From Piscinibacter sp047602365 (GTDB lineage: Bacteria > Pseudomonadota > Gammaproteobacteria > Burkholderiales > Burkholderiaceae_C), in assembly GCA_047602365.1 (NCBI GenBank), contig JASGHM010000002.1:2232001-2296000 (forward strand): a stretch of 64,000 nucleotides of DNA, in the 5' to 3' direction. The notes under the pieces were generated by a model, which did not search any database, was not told the DNA's origin, and worked only from the letters and a program-made list of their open reading frames with translations. Position 1 is the stretch's first letter; every line of letters begins with the position of its first letter. The position numbers were made by a program, and so were the translations under genes. Positions 45,972-55,932 of this stretch are shown piece by piece.

Positions 45972-47027
45972 TCAGGGCAGGCGTTCGAGCGAGCGCTGGT
46001 AGCCCGCGTCGTGCATCAGCTCCTCCCACGACAACGGGTGGCTCTGCGGCAGCAGCTTCAGGCGCCGCGCCTCGCTGTCCGGGTCGAGCTGCCAGCGGCC
46101 GTCGGCCAGCCCCTGCGCCATGCCGTCGAGCAGCGCATCGACCGCCTTGCCACCGTCGATCGACTGGTTGCACAGCAGCACCAGGTCGCAGCCGGCCGAC
46201 AGCGCGATCGCCGCCGCCTCGGCATAGCTGACCTCGACGCCGCCGACGCGCCGTGCACCTTCCATGCTGAGGTCGTCGCTGAAGATCGCGCCGGTGAAGC
46301 CGAGCTGCTGGCGCAGGATCTCCTTCAGCCAGCGTGGCGAAAAGCCGGCGGGGTGCGCATCGACCTTCGGATAGATCACGTGCGCCGGCATCACGCTGAC
46401 CAGGCTGGTCGACAGCCACTCGTACGGCCTGGCGTCGTCGGCGAGGATGGCCTTCAGGCTGCGCTTGTCGATCGGCACCTCGGTGTGGCTGTCGGCCTTC
46501 ACGAAGCCATGGCCGGGGAAGTGCTTGCCGCAGTTGGACATGCCGGCGAGCAGCAGTCCATGCATCACGCTCTTGGCCAGCAGCGTGGCGACACGCGCAT
46601 CGCGGTGGAAGGCACGGTCGCCGATCACGCCGCTGCCGCCGTGGTCGAGGTCGAGCACCGGGGTGAAGCTGAGGTCCACGCCGCAGGCGCGCAGTTCGGC
46701 GCCGAGCACGTGGCCGGCCGCGGTGGCGGCATCGGTAGCCGTCAGCGGGTCGTTCATCCACAGCTCGCCGAGCACGCGCATCGCCGGCAGGTGGGTGAAG
46801 CCATCGGTGCGGAAACGCTGCACACGACCGCCTTCGTGGTCGACGCAGATCAGCAGGTCGTGCCGGATCGCCTTGATCTCGGCGGTCAGTTCGACCAGCT
46901 GGCGCCGGTCGACCCAGTTGCGTGCGAACAGGATCAAGCCGCCGACCAGCGGGTGCGCAAGGCGGCGGCGGTCGTCGGCGTTCAGCGTGGTGCCGGCGAT
47001 GTCGAGGATGACGGGAGCGTGGCTCAT
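45972..47027 (-). CDS. nagZ: Beta-N-acetylhexosaminidase NagZ
   Basis: 351 residues, glycoside hydrolase family 3. Family motifs: GGLILFARNW, ICVDHEGGRVQR, CGKHFPGHG (with the catalytic His that follows in KADSHTEVP) and the nucleophile Asp in IFSDDLSMEGA. It removes GlcNAc from 1,6-anhydro-muropeptides during cell-wall recycling in the cytosol. The start overlaps the acpS stop by four bases. Confidence 0.95.
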   Translation of the reverse strand: MSHAPVILDIAGTTLNADDRRRLAHPLVGGLILFARNWVDRRQLVELTAEIKAIRHDLLICVDHEGGRVQRFRTDGFTHLPAMRVLGELWMNDPLTATDAATAAGHVLGAELRACGVDLSFTPVLDLDHGGSGVIGDRAFHRDARVATLLAKSVMHGLLLAGMSNCGKHFPGHGFVKADSHTEVPIDKRSLKAILADDARPYEWLSTSLVSVMPAHVIYPKVDAHPAGFSPRWLKEILRQQLGFTGAIFSDDLSMEGARRVGGVEVSYAEAAAIALSAGCDLVLLCNQSIDGGKAVDALLDGMAQGLADGRWQLDPDSEARRLKLLPQSHPLSWEELMHDAGYQRSLERLP

Positions 47028-47425
47028 GGGCTGTCCAGGGTTTCGACCACGACGAAGCTCGCCGCGTAGTCGGTTTCGTCGGTGACGCTGACATGCGCAC
47101 GCAGGCGGCGCGACGCGAACCACTCGGCCAGTGCACCGTGCAGGCGGATCTCGGGTTTGCCGCTGGCCGCCTTGACGATCTCGCAGTGGCGCCAGGTCAT
47201 CGGCATGCGCATGCCCATGCCGATCGCCTTGGAGAACGCCTCCTTGGCCGAGAAGCGTGTCGCCAGGTAGCTGATGCCACGCGACTCGACCTTGGCGAGG
47301 CGGAAGCGGAACACTTCGATCTCGTGCGGCCCCAGCACCTTCTGCGCGAAGCGCTCGCCGCGGCGCGCGTAGGTCTCGCGCAGGCGGCGGATGTCGCAGA
47401 TGTCCGTACCAACCCCGAAGATCAT
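47024..47425 (-). CDS. acpS: Holo-[acyl-carrier-protein] synthase AcpS
   Basis: 133 residues, normal size. Metal-binding motif GVGTDICDIRRLRE at the N-terminus and RFSAKEAFSKAIGMG in the middle. It transfers 4'-phosphopantetheine from CoA to the Ser of AcpP, whose gene is 13 kb away in the fab operon of this window. It lies between pdxJ (7-bp gap) and nagZ (4-bp overlap). Confidence 0.95.
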   Translation of the reverse strand: MIFGVGTDICDIRRLRETYARRGERFAQKVLGPHEIEVFRFRLAKVESRGISYLATRFSAKEAFSKAIGMGMRMPMTWRHCEIVKAASGKPEIRLHGALAEWFASRRLRAHVSVTDETDYAASFVVVETLDSP

Positions 47426-47432
47426 GCGAGCC

Positions 47433-48230
47433 TCAGGCGTACGCGCGGTGGATGCAGCGTTGATAGTCGCGCACCGTCTCGGCCAGGCCGAGTTCCAGCG
47501 CGTCGGCGATCAGCGCATGGCCGATCGACACCTCCTGCACGCCAGGCACGGCGCGCAGGAAGTCGCTCAGGTTGTCGCGGTTCAGGTCGTGGCCGGCGTT
47601 CAGGCCCAGGCCTTCGGCCAGCGCTGCCTGTGCCGCCGCGGTGAAGCCGGCCAGCACGGCCGCCTGCTGCGGCGTGCCGTGGGCGCGTGCGTAGCTTTCG
47701 GTGTAGAGCTCGACCCGGTCGGCGCCGGCCTCGCGCGCGCCGCGCATCTGTGCCGGCTCCGGGTCCATGAACAGGCTGACGCGCAGGCCCAGCGCCTTGC
47801 ATTCGGCGACCAGCGGCGCAAGGCGCGCGTGGTCGTCGGGGAAGCGCCAGCCATGGTCCGAGGTCGGCTGGTCGACGCTGTCGGGCACGAAGGTCACCTG
47901 GTGCACCGGCAGGCCGCGCTCGACGAGGCCGCGCACCTCGTCCATCAGGTTGTGGAACGGGTTGCCCTCGATGTTGTACTCGGCCTGCGGCCAGGCCTTC
48001 AGCAGTTCGCCGAGGTCGCTGACGTCGTGCGGACGGATGTGCCGCTGGTCGGGCCGCGGGTGCACGGTGATGCCCTGGCAGCCGGCTTCCAGCGCCAGCG
48101 TCGCCGCGCGGGTCACGCTTGGGATGTCGAGCGCGCGCGTGTTGCGCAGCAGCGCGACCTTGTTGAGGTTGACCGACAGCGCGGTCAGGCCGCGGTGCGG
48201 ATCGAGTCCGGTGGTGAGCAGTGGGTTCAT
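47433..48230 (-). CDS. pdxJ: Pyridoxine 5'-phosphate synthase PdxJ
   Basis: 265 residues from the ATG at 48230. TIM-barrel protein that joins 1-deoxyxylulose 5-phosphate and 3-amino-2-oxopropyl phosphate to make pyridoxine 5'-phosphate. Typical segments: LSVNLNKVALLRNTR, GCQGITVHPRPDQRHI, EYNIEGNPF, QVTFVPDSVDQPTSDHGW and LGLNAGHDLNRDNL. Its ATG overlaps the last base of the recO stop. The recO-pdxJ-acpS order is conserved in many proteobacteria. Confidence 0.96.
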   Translation of the reverse strand: MNPLLTTGLDPHRGLTALSVNLNKVALLRNTRALDIPSVTRAATLALEAGCQGITVHPRPDQRHIRPHDVSDLGELLKAWPQAEYNIEGNPFHNLMDEVRGLVERGLPVHQVTFVPDSVDQPTSDHGWRFPDDHARLAPLVAECKALGLRVSLFMDPEPAQMRGAREAGADRVELYTESYARAHGTPQQAAVLAGFTAAAQAALAEGLGLNAGHDLNRDNLSDFLRAVPGVQEVSIGHALIADALELGLAETVRDYQRCIHRAYA

Positions 48231-48994
48231 CAGAGGCCCTGGACGTCGCGCATCACCTCGCGGGTGCGCAGTGCCGTGGAGCCGAGATGATAGTGAAGCA
48301 GCGCGCGCAGTTGCAGCTTCATCGCCGGCAGCGCCAGTGCGCAGGTCTGCTGCAAGGCCTCGAGGCTGCCGTGCGCCAGCGCCGCCTGTGCGCCGACCAG
48401 CAGCGCGCCGGGCAGGCCGGCTTCGTCGGCACGCGCCTCGGTGACGCCGGCCTCGGGCCGCAGCGCGTAGAGAGCCTGCGCGGCCAGCGGCTGCTGCGTC
48501 AGCGTGGCGATGCCGAGGTCCGGCAGCAGGCCGATCTCCTTCAAGAGCGTCAGCTCGAAGGCACGCAGCGCGGCCTGCGTGCGCTCGTCCTCGCCGGCGC
48601 CGAGGCCGGGCAGCGTCTGCGCATAGGCATCGAACAGCGCCGGGTGCGGGTCGTGGCGGGCCAGCAGCTTCATCAGCAGTTCGTTGAGGTAGAAGCCGCT
48701 GAACAGCGCCGCGCCGGCGAGCATCGCCGGGCCGCCGGCCCATTCGGCCTGGCGCAGCGTCTGGATGTCGCTGGCCCCCTCGCCTTCAGGCAGCCGGCCG
48801 AGCGAGACGTTGATGCGCTGGAACGGCAGCAGCACCGCGCGCAGGTTGGAATGCGGCTTCTTCGCGCCCTTGGCGACCGCGGCGACACGGCCCTGGCTGC
48901 GCGTGAACAGGTCGAGGATCAGGCTGGACTCGCTCCAGTCGTAGCGGTGCAGCACATAGGCCGCCAGCGGCGCCGCGCCGCGCGCCGTCGCCAT
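48230..48994 (-). CDS. recO: DNA repair protein RecO
   Basis: 254 residues. The N-terminal OB-fold starts at about residue 10 (AAYVLHRYDWSESSLILDLFTRSQGRVAAVAKGAKKPHSNLRAVLLPFQ). The helical C-terminal part lacks the four-Cys zinc site seen in some relatives. RecO helps RecR load RecA on SSB-coated single strands. It follows era by four bases. Confidence 0.93.
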   Translation of the reverse strand: MATARGAAPLAAYVLHRYDWSESSLILDLFTRSQGRVAAVAKGAKKPHSNLRAVLLPFQRINVSLGRLPEGEGASDIQTLRQAEWAGGPAMLAGAALFSGFYLNELLMKLLARHDPHPALFDAYAQTLPGLGAGEDERTQAALRAFELTLLKEIGLLPDLGIATLTQQPLAAQALYALRPEAGVTEARADEAGLPGALLVGAQAALAHGSLEALQQTCALALPAMKLQLRALLHYHLGSTALRTREVMRDVQGL

Positions 48995-48998
48995 CGGG

Positions 48999-49925
48999 TC
49001 ACTCGTAGCCGTAGCTGCGCAGATGGTCCTCGTCGGCCGCCCAGCCCGAACGCACCTTGACGAACAGCTCGAGGAAGACCTTGGCGTCCATCAGCGTCTC
49101 GAGCTCCTGGCGGGCCTCGGAGCCGATGCGCTTCAGGCGCTCGCCGCCGGCGCCGATGATCATGCCCTTGTGGGCGTCGCGCTCGACGACGATCGACGCA
49201 GCGATGCGGCGCAGGTTGCCCTCTTCCTCGAACTTGTCGATCACGACGGTCGAGGTGTAGGGCAGTTCGTCGCCGGTCAGGCGGAACAGCTTCTCGCGGA
49301 TGATCTCGCTGGCCAGGAAGCGCTCGCTGCGGTCGGTCAGCGCGTCCTCCTCGTAGAACCAGCCCTGCTCGGGCAGGTAGGGTTCGACGATCTGCAGCAG
49401 GCGCTCGACGTCGGCTGGCTTCTTCGCCGACAGCGGCACGAACTCGGCGAAGGCATGGCGGTCCTGCATGCCCTTCAGCCACGGCGCCAGCTCGGCGCGG
49501 CGGTGCACGGCGTCGAGCTTGTTGGCGATCAGGAACACCGGCTTGCTGACCAGGCCGTCGCCCTGGATCAGCGACAGCACCTTGGCATCGTCCAGCCCGA
49601 AGCGGCCGGCCTCGACGACGAACAGCACCACGTCGACGTCGGCCAGCACGCCCTGTACCGTGCGGTTCAGCGTGCGGTTCAGCGCTGCGCCATGGCGCGT
49701 CTGGAAGCCAGGCGTGTCGACGAAGACGAACTGCGTGCCGCCGACCGTGCGGATGCCGGTGATGCGGTGCCGCGTGGTCTGCGCCTTGGCCGAGGTGATG
49801 CTGATCTTCTGGCCGACCAGCGCGTTGAGCAGTGTCGACTTGCCGACGTTGGGCCGGCCGACGATGGCGATCAGTCCGCAGCGCTGCGCCGCGGAAGGCT
49901 CGTCGTCAGGGGTGGTATCGCTCAT
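48999..49925 (-). CDS. era: GTPase Era
   Basis: 308 residues from the ATG at 49925, which overlaps the rnc stop by four bases. GTPase motifs: G1 GRPNVGKST, G2 ITSAKAQTTRHR, G3 DTPGF, G4 NKLD. The C-terminal KH domain (MIIGAGGERLKRIGSEARQELE) binds the 3' end of 16S rRNA. It acts in 30S subunit maturation. Confidence 0.97.
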   Translation of the reverse strand: MSDTTPDDEPSAAQRCGLIAIVGRPNVGKSTLLNALVGQKISITSAKAQTTRHRITGIRTVGGTQFVFVDTPGFQTRHGAALNRTLNRTVQGVLADVDVVLFVVEAGRFGLDDAKVLSLIQGDGLVSKPVFLIANKLDAVHRRAELAPWLKGMQDRHAFAEFVPLSAKKPADVERLLQIVEPYLPEQGWFYEEDALTDRSERFLASEIIREKLFRLTGDELPYTSTVVIDKFEEEGNLRRIAASIVVERDAHKGMIIGAGGERLKRIGSEARQELETLMDAKVFLELFVKVRSGWAADEDHLRSYGYE

Positions 49926-50626
49926 GAACGCAGGGGGCCGCCGGGGCGGTCGCTGGCCTTCAGCACGTCGAGCATCCGGCGTGCGGCTTCCTGCTCGGCC
50001 TGGCGGCGCGAACGGCCCTCGCCGGCCTGCGTGAGCCCGAGCGCCGGCACCACGCATTCGACCTCGAAGGTTTGCGCATGGGCCTGGCCGCGCGTCGCGG
50101 CGATGCGGTAGGTCGGCACCGGCAGGCGGCGCGCCTGCAGCCATTCCTGCAGTTCGGTCTTCGCGTCCTTGGCCCAGCCGCCGATCTCGGTACTGGCGAT
50201 CACCTCGCCGAACAGGCGCTGCACCAGTGCGCGCGCCGCATCGAAGCCGGCGTCGAGGAACACCGCGCCGATCACCGCTTCGAGCGCGTCGGCCAGGATG
50301 GAGGCACGCTGCGCACCGCCACCGCGCGCCTCGCCCTCGGACAGGCGGACCACGTCGGGCAGGCCGAGCTGCAGCGCCATGCGGTGCAGGCTGTCCTCAC
50401 GCACCAGGTGGGCGCGCACACGCGTCAGGTCACCCTCGTCGGAGCCGGCGAAACGCTCGAACAGCAGGCTGGACACGGCCAGGCTGAGCACGGCGTCACC
50501 GAGGAATTCGAGGCGCTCGTTGTGGTCGGCACCGAAACTGCGATGCGTCAGCGCGCGGCCCAGCAGGGCCGGCTGCCGGAAGCGGTGGCCGATGCGGGCC
50601 TGGAGGTCGTCGATTGATTGGTCCAT
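49922..50626 (-). CDS. rnc: Ribonuclease III
   Basis: 234 residues. The catalytic signature is HNERLEFLGDAVL (residues ~35-47), with the second acidic pair in ADALEAVIGAVFLDAG. The double-stranded RNA-binding domain occupies ~155-225 (AKTELQEWLQARRLPVPTYR...RSRRQAEQEAARRML). It cuts double-stranded RNA in rRNA precursors and some mRNAs. In the usual lepB-rnc-era order. Confidence 0.97.
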   Translation of the reverse strand: MDQSIDDLQARIGHRFRQPALLGRALTHRSFGADHNERLEFLGDAVLSLAVSSLLFERFAGSDEGDLTRVRAHLVREDSLHRMALQLGLPDVVRLSEGEARGGGAQRASILADALEAVIGAVFLDAGFDAARALVQRLFGEVIASTEIGGWAKDAKTELQEWLQARRLPVPTYRIAATRGQAHAQTFEVECVVPALGLTQAGEGRSRRQAEQEAARRMLDVLKASDRPGGPLRS

Positions 50627-50672
50627 CGGTAGCTTGTGTCGGGCCGCGAAGCCCGGGATGGCCCCCGCTGCG

Positions 50673-51044
50673 CTACTTCTTCGAGCGCCCCTCGTACTTG
50701 ATGAGCAGGTAGACCGGCGCGACGAGCTCGATCTCCTTGTCGTAGGCGAAGCTCACCACGACCTGCTCGTTCTCCTTGGTGATCTGCAGGTCCTTGCCGC
50801 CGATCGAGCTGATCGAGTACTCGATCTGCTTCTGCTTCTCGAACGCGTTGCGGATCTCCGGCACCGTGCCGCCGCCTTCCTTGGCGATCTTGTCGACCGC
50901 GCGCTGGATCGTGTAGAACTCGTTGACCGTCGGCAGCACGCGCATCACCACCAGCGCGGTCATGCCGATCAGGATGGCCCAGAACATCAGCCCGAACAGG
51001 GTGACGCCACGCTGGCGCTGTCTCGATGCAAACTTTCCGGTCAT
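50673..51044 (-). CDS. DUF4845 small membrane protein
   Basis: 123 residues with one N-terminal membrane helix (GVTLFGLMFWAILIGMTALVVMRVLP) resembling a pilin-like leader (RQRGVTLFGL), then ~90 residues outside the cytoplasm. DUF4845 genes sit between lepB and rnc in many beta- and gammaproteobacteria. No function is established; a link to signal peptide processing is suggested only by position. Confidence 0.85.
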   Translation of the reverse strand: MTGKFASRQRQRGVTLFGLMFWAILIGMTALVVMRVLPTVNEFYTIQRAVDKIAKEGGGTVPEIRNAFEKQKQIEYSISSIGGKDLQITKENEQVVVSFAYDKEIELVAPVYLLIKYEGRSKK

Positions 51045-51083
51045 GCGTTCATGCTCCCGTCGTGAACCCCGTGCCCCGGCGCG

Positions 51084-52060
51084 TCAGTGGAACGAGCCGA
51101 TGCGCTTCGGGTTGCCGAAGTTCATCCACACGAAAAATGCCTTGCCGACGATGTTCTCGTCGGGCACGAAGCCCCAGTAGCGCGAATCTTCCGAGTTGTC
51201 GCGGTTGTCGCCCATCATGAAATAGTGACCCTCGGGCACCTTGCAAGTCACGCCCTCGGCACTGTAGCGGCAGTTGTCGCGGAATGGGAAGGCATAGGCG
51301 CCGTCCGCGCCGAAGGGGCGTTGCGCCTGCAGGTTGACCAGGATGCGGTGCTCGACGTCGCCGAGCTTCTCCTTGAACTCGGGGAAGTAGCGCAGCGAAT
51401 CCTCGTCGTAGAAGCCCGGCGGCGGCAGCGCCTCCAGCGGCACTTCCTTGCCGTTGACCGACAGCTTCTGGTTGCGGAACGTGATCTCGTCGCCGGGCAG
51501 GCCGACGACACGCTTGATGTAGTCGACGCTGGTATCGCGCGGGAAGCGGAACACCATCACGTCGCCGCGCTTCGGGTCGTTGTTGGCGATGATCTTCTTG
51601 TTGATCACCGGCAGGCGCACGCCGTAGTGGTACTTGTTCACCAGGATCAGGTCGCCGACCAGCAGCGTCGGGATCATCGAGCCGGACGGGATCTTGAACG
51701 GCTCGAACAGGAAGGAGCGCAGCAGGAACACCGCCAGGATCACCGGGAACAGGCCGGCCGTCCAGTCCAGCCACCAGGGCTGCATCAGCAGCTTCTCGCG
51801 CGCCGGGGCCAGGTCGGTGTCGACCTTGGTGATGCCCTGGGCGGCCAGTTGCGCGCGCCGTGCGGCGTCCTGCTCCTCCAGCGTCTTCGCGGCGGCAGCG
51901 CGGCGCGGCGCGAAATGGAAACGCTCGGCCAGCCAGTAGGCCAGCGTCACCACGCTGAGGATGAACAGCAGCAGCGAGAAGTTTCCCGTCCACTTGCCGA
52001 GATACCAGCCCCCCAGGTACAGCGCGAGCGCGCCGTACAGCACACCGGTCAGATAACCCA

Positions 52061-52061
<1 letters not shown>
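51084..52061 (-). CDS. lepB: Signal peptidase I
   Basis: 325 residues from the ATG at 52061, which shares its A with the lepA stop. Two N-terminal membrane helices (~1-45 and ~100-118) flank a cytoplasmic loop. The Ser-Lys dyad is in FKIPSGSMIPTLLVGD (Ser) and VDYIKRVVGLPGD (Lys), and box E is YFMMGDNRDNSEDSRYWGFVP. It cleaves signal peptides from exported proteins at the outer face of the inner membrane. Confidence 0.97.
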
Positions 52062-53869
<1,808 letters not shown>

Positions 53870-53975
53870 GAACTGCGGAGCGCGAGCCTCAGGCAAAACA
53901 CACAACGGCAATGCCGTTGCGGAGGAGACTCATATCGCGAAGCGATGTGAAGCCGCGAAGCGGCGTGTCGAAGCC

Positions 53976-54007
53976 AAAAAAAAGGCACGTCGAAAGAGTG
54001 ACGCGCC
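53976..54007 (-). terminator. Intrinsic terminator upstream of lepA
   Basis: Read on the - strand, GGCGCGTC (54007-54000) pairs with GACGTGCC (53991-53984), eight pairs including one G-U, with an 8-base loop, followed at once by eight T (53983-53976). This is a textbook rho-independent terminator 107 bp before the lepA start. Confidence 0.8.
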
Positions 54008-54040
54008 TTCCAACAAAACGTATGGCAACTGCTTGTTGGG
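53976..54040 (-). ncRNA. Candidate ~65-nt small RNA or attenuator leader upstream of lepA
   Basis: On the - strand, GCTACAAT with TACAAT at 54051-54046 resembles the -10 motifs at other promoters here. Transcription from ~54040 would run through a stem CCAACAA/TTGTTGG and stop at the terminator ending at 53976. That gives a short two-hairpin RNA, or an attenuated leader for lepA, or simply the 3' end of the upstream mucD transcript. The -35 region is weak. Confidence 0.35.
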
Positions 54041-54133
54041 CCTTCATTGTAGCCAAAAGCACCCAGCGCAAGACCGCGCCAATCCTCGATTTCTGCCCGT
54101 TGCGACGTCCCAACAGCAGATTTCGTCAACAGG

Positions 54134-54155
54134 TTATCCACAATGCCTTGTGGAT
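54134..54155. promoter_or_regulatory. DnaA-box-like dyad
   Basis: A perfect DnaA box TTATCCACA (54134-54142) is followed after six bases by TGTGGAT (54149-54155), giving a 7-bp inverted repeat ATCCACA/TGTGGAT. It may be a DnaA-responsive or structural site. It is not near dnaA or dnaN and looks too simple for a chromosomal origin. Confidence 0.35.
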
Positions 54156-54427
54156 CTCCTGGGGATAGCTGGAACGCTCCTACTTTGTTGATTGGATCAG
54201 CGAAAGAGGGCCCGCTCCAGGCTCGATTCTAACGCTTGGCGCCAGCAATCAAGCCTGTCTGGCGTTGTTGGCGTCCACTGACTTACCACGATCCGAGAAG
54301 CCCCTGAACATGAGCTCTCGCGGCCGGAGATCACTGCAGATCACTTGCCACATTGTGGAAAGACCCCCGTCCACAGTCGGTTGACAGGCCGGTCCGCGGG
54401 TCGCCCACGGCGATCGTCGCCGACCGC

Positions 54428-55891
54428 TCAGCGGGTCGGACGGATGATCAGGAAGTTGACCGTGTCGCCGCGTCGCACCAGTGCCGTCACCGCGCGCGAC
54501 TTGTCGAGCTTGGCCACCACCGACTCGAACTGGCGCGCGCTGGTGATCTCGGTGTTATCCAGCGACAGGATCACGTCGCCTTCGCGCAGGCCGGCACGCG
54601 CCGCAGCGCCATCCGCGACCTCGACACGCACGCCGTTCTTCAGCTTCAGTTCGCGCTTCTGCGCCTCGCTCAGGTCGGACACGCCGATGCCCAGCGTGGT
54701 GGCGGTGGCCTGCGGCTTGGTCTCGGCCTGCGCGGTGCGCGGCGCACGGTCAGGCTCGACCTCGGCCACGACGACGCCCAGGTCCTTGTAGGCACCACGG
54801 CGGAACACCTGCAGCGTCGCCTTGCTGCCCGGCTTCACGCCGCCGACGATGCGCGGCAGGTCGCCGGAGCGCTCGACGGTCTTGCCGTCGAAGCGGGTGA
54901 TGATGTCGCCCGCTTCGACGCCCGCCTTCTCGGCCGGCCCGCCGGCCTCGACGCTGCGCACCAGCGCGCCGGTGGGCTTGCCCAGGCCGATGGACTCGGC
55001 GACTTCCTTGGTGACCTGGTCGATGCTGACGCCGATGCGGCCGCGGCTGACACGCCCGGTCGTCTTGAGCTGTTCGGCCACACGGGTGGCTTCGTCGATC
55101 GGGATCGCGAACGAGATGCCCATGTAGCCGCCGGAACGGCTGTAGATCTGCGAGTTGATGCCGACCACCTCGCCGCGCATGTTGATCAGCGGCCCGCCGG
55201 AATTGCCGGGGTTGATCGCGACGTCGGTCTGGATCAGCGGCAGGAACTCGCCGGTGTCGCGCGCCTTCGCGCTGACGATGCCGGCGGTGACGGTGTTCTC
55301 CAGCCCGAACGGCGAGCCGATCGCGATGACCCATTCGCCGACGCGCAGGCGGCCCACATCGCCGATGCGCACGGTCGGCAGGCCGGTGGCCTCGATCTTC
55401 ACCAGCGCCACGTCGGAACGGCGATCGGCGCCGATGACGCGGGCCTTGAACTCGCGCTTGTCGGTCAGCGTGACGAACACCTCGTCGGCGCCGTCGATGA
55501 CGTGCGCATTGGTCATCACGTAGCCGTCGGCGCTGAGCACGAAGCCGGAGCCGACGCCGCGCTGCTGCGGTTCGCCGTCTGGCTGCTGCGGGCGCTGGCC
55601 GCGCGGCGACGGCTGGTTGGGGATCGGCAGGCCGAAGCGCCGGAAGAACTCCAGCATGTCCTCGTCCATCTCGGGCGAGACGCCGCTGCGCGCCGAGCGA
55701 CGCTCGGTGGTGCGGATATTGACCACCGCCGGGCCGACGCGCTCGGCCAGATCGGCGAACTCGGGCAGGGCCTGCGCCTGCACGGGGCGCACGACGGCCA
55801 CCCCGGCGACGGCGACGACGAGACTGGCGAAGGCGACGACGAAGCTGCGGCGCGCCGCCATCGTGACGGAATCAGGCGATTGGGTGGTCAT
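54428..55891 (-). CDS. mucD: Periplasmic serine protease MucD (DegP/HtrA family)
   Basis: 487 residues with a signal peptide (cleavage after ~40, VRPVQAQA). The catalytic triad is His130 (TNAHVID), Asp160 (RRSDVALVKI) and Ser231 (GNSGGPL). Two PDZ domains follow (~residues 290-375, with GRIGVSIDQV and AGVEAGDIITRFDGKTV; ~395-485, with GLREGDVILSLDNTEI). It degrades misfolded envelope proteins and dampens the sigma-E response. Last gene of the rpoE-rseA-rseB-mucD operon. Confidence 0.95.
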   Translation of the reverse strand: MTTQSPDSVTMAARRSFVVAFASLVVAVAGVAVVRPVQAQALPEFADLAERVGPAVVNIRTTERRSARSGVSPEMDEDMLEFFRRFGLPIPNQPSPRGQRPQQPDGEPQQRGVGSGFVLSADGYVMTNAHVIDGADEVFVTLTDKREFKARVIGADRRSDVALVKIEATGLPTVRIGDVGRLRVGEWVIAIGSPFGLENTVTAGIVSAKARDTGEFLPLIQTDVAINPGNSGGPLINMRGEVVGINSQIYSRSGGYMGISFAIPIDEATRVAEQLKTTGRVSRGRIGVSIDQVTKEVAESIGLGKPTGALVRSVEAGGPAEKAGVEAGDIITRFDGKTVERSGDLPRIVGGVKPGSKATLQVFRRGAYKDLGVVVAEVEPDRAPRTAQAETKPQATATTLGIGVSDLSEAQKRELKLKNGVRVEVADGAAARAGLREGDVILSLDNTEITSARQFESVVAKLDKSRAVTALVRRGDTVNFLIIRPTR

Positions 55892-55932
55892 GGTTCGAGA
55901 GCCTCAGTACGAAACGCGGCCGGCAGGCCACT

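Larger units (their letters stand above)
53870..54427. other. Gene-poor 558-bp region between lepA and mucD
   Basis: No convincing protein gene. It is noticeably richer in A/T than its neighbours. It contains three mini-hairpins in a row near lepA (53902-53964), a - strand terminator (53976-54007) behind a possible promoter, and a DnaA-box-like dyad (54134-54155). These are listed separately. Confidence 0.7.

Noticed and set aside
53889..54113. Small protein gene on the - strand upstream of lepA
   Set aside because: The frame crosses a strong terminator and the mini-hairpins, lacks a ribosome site and resembles no known family.
53870..54427. Chromosomal replication origin
   Set aside because: Only one perfect DnaA box, no dnaA/dnaN/rpmH nearby, and the gap is short.
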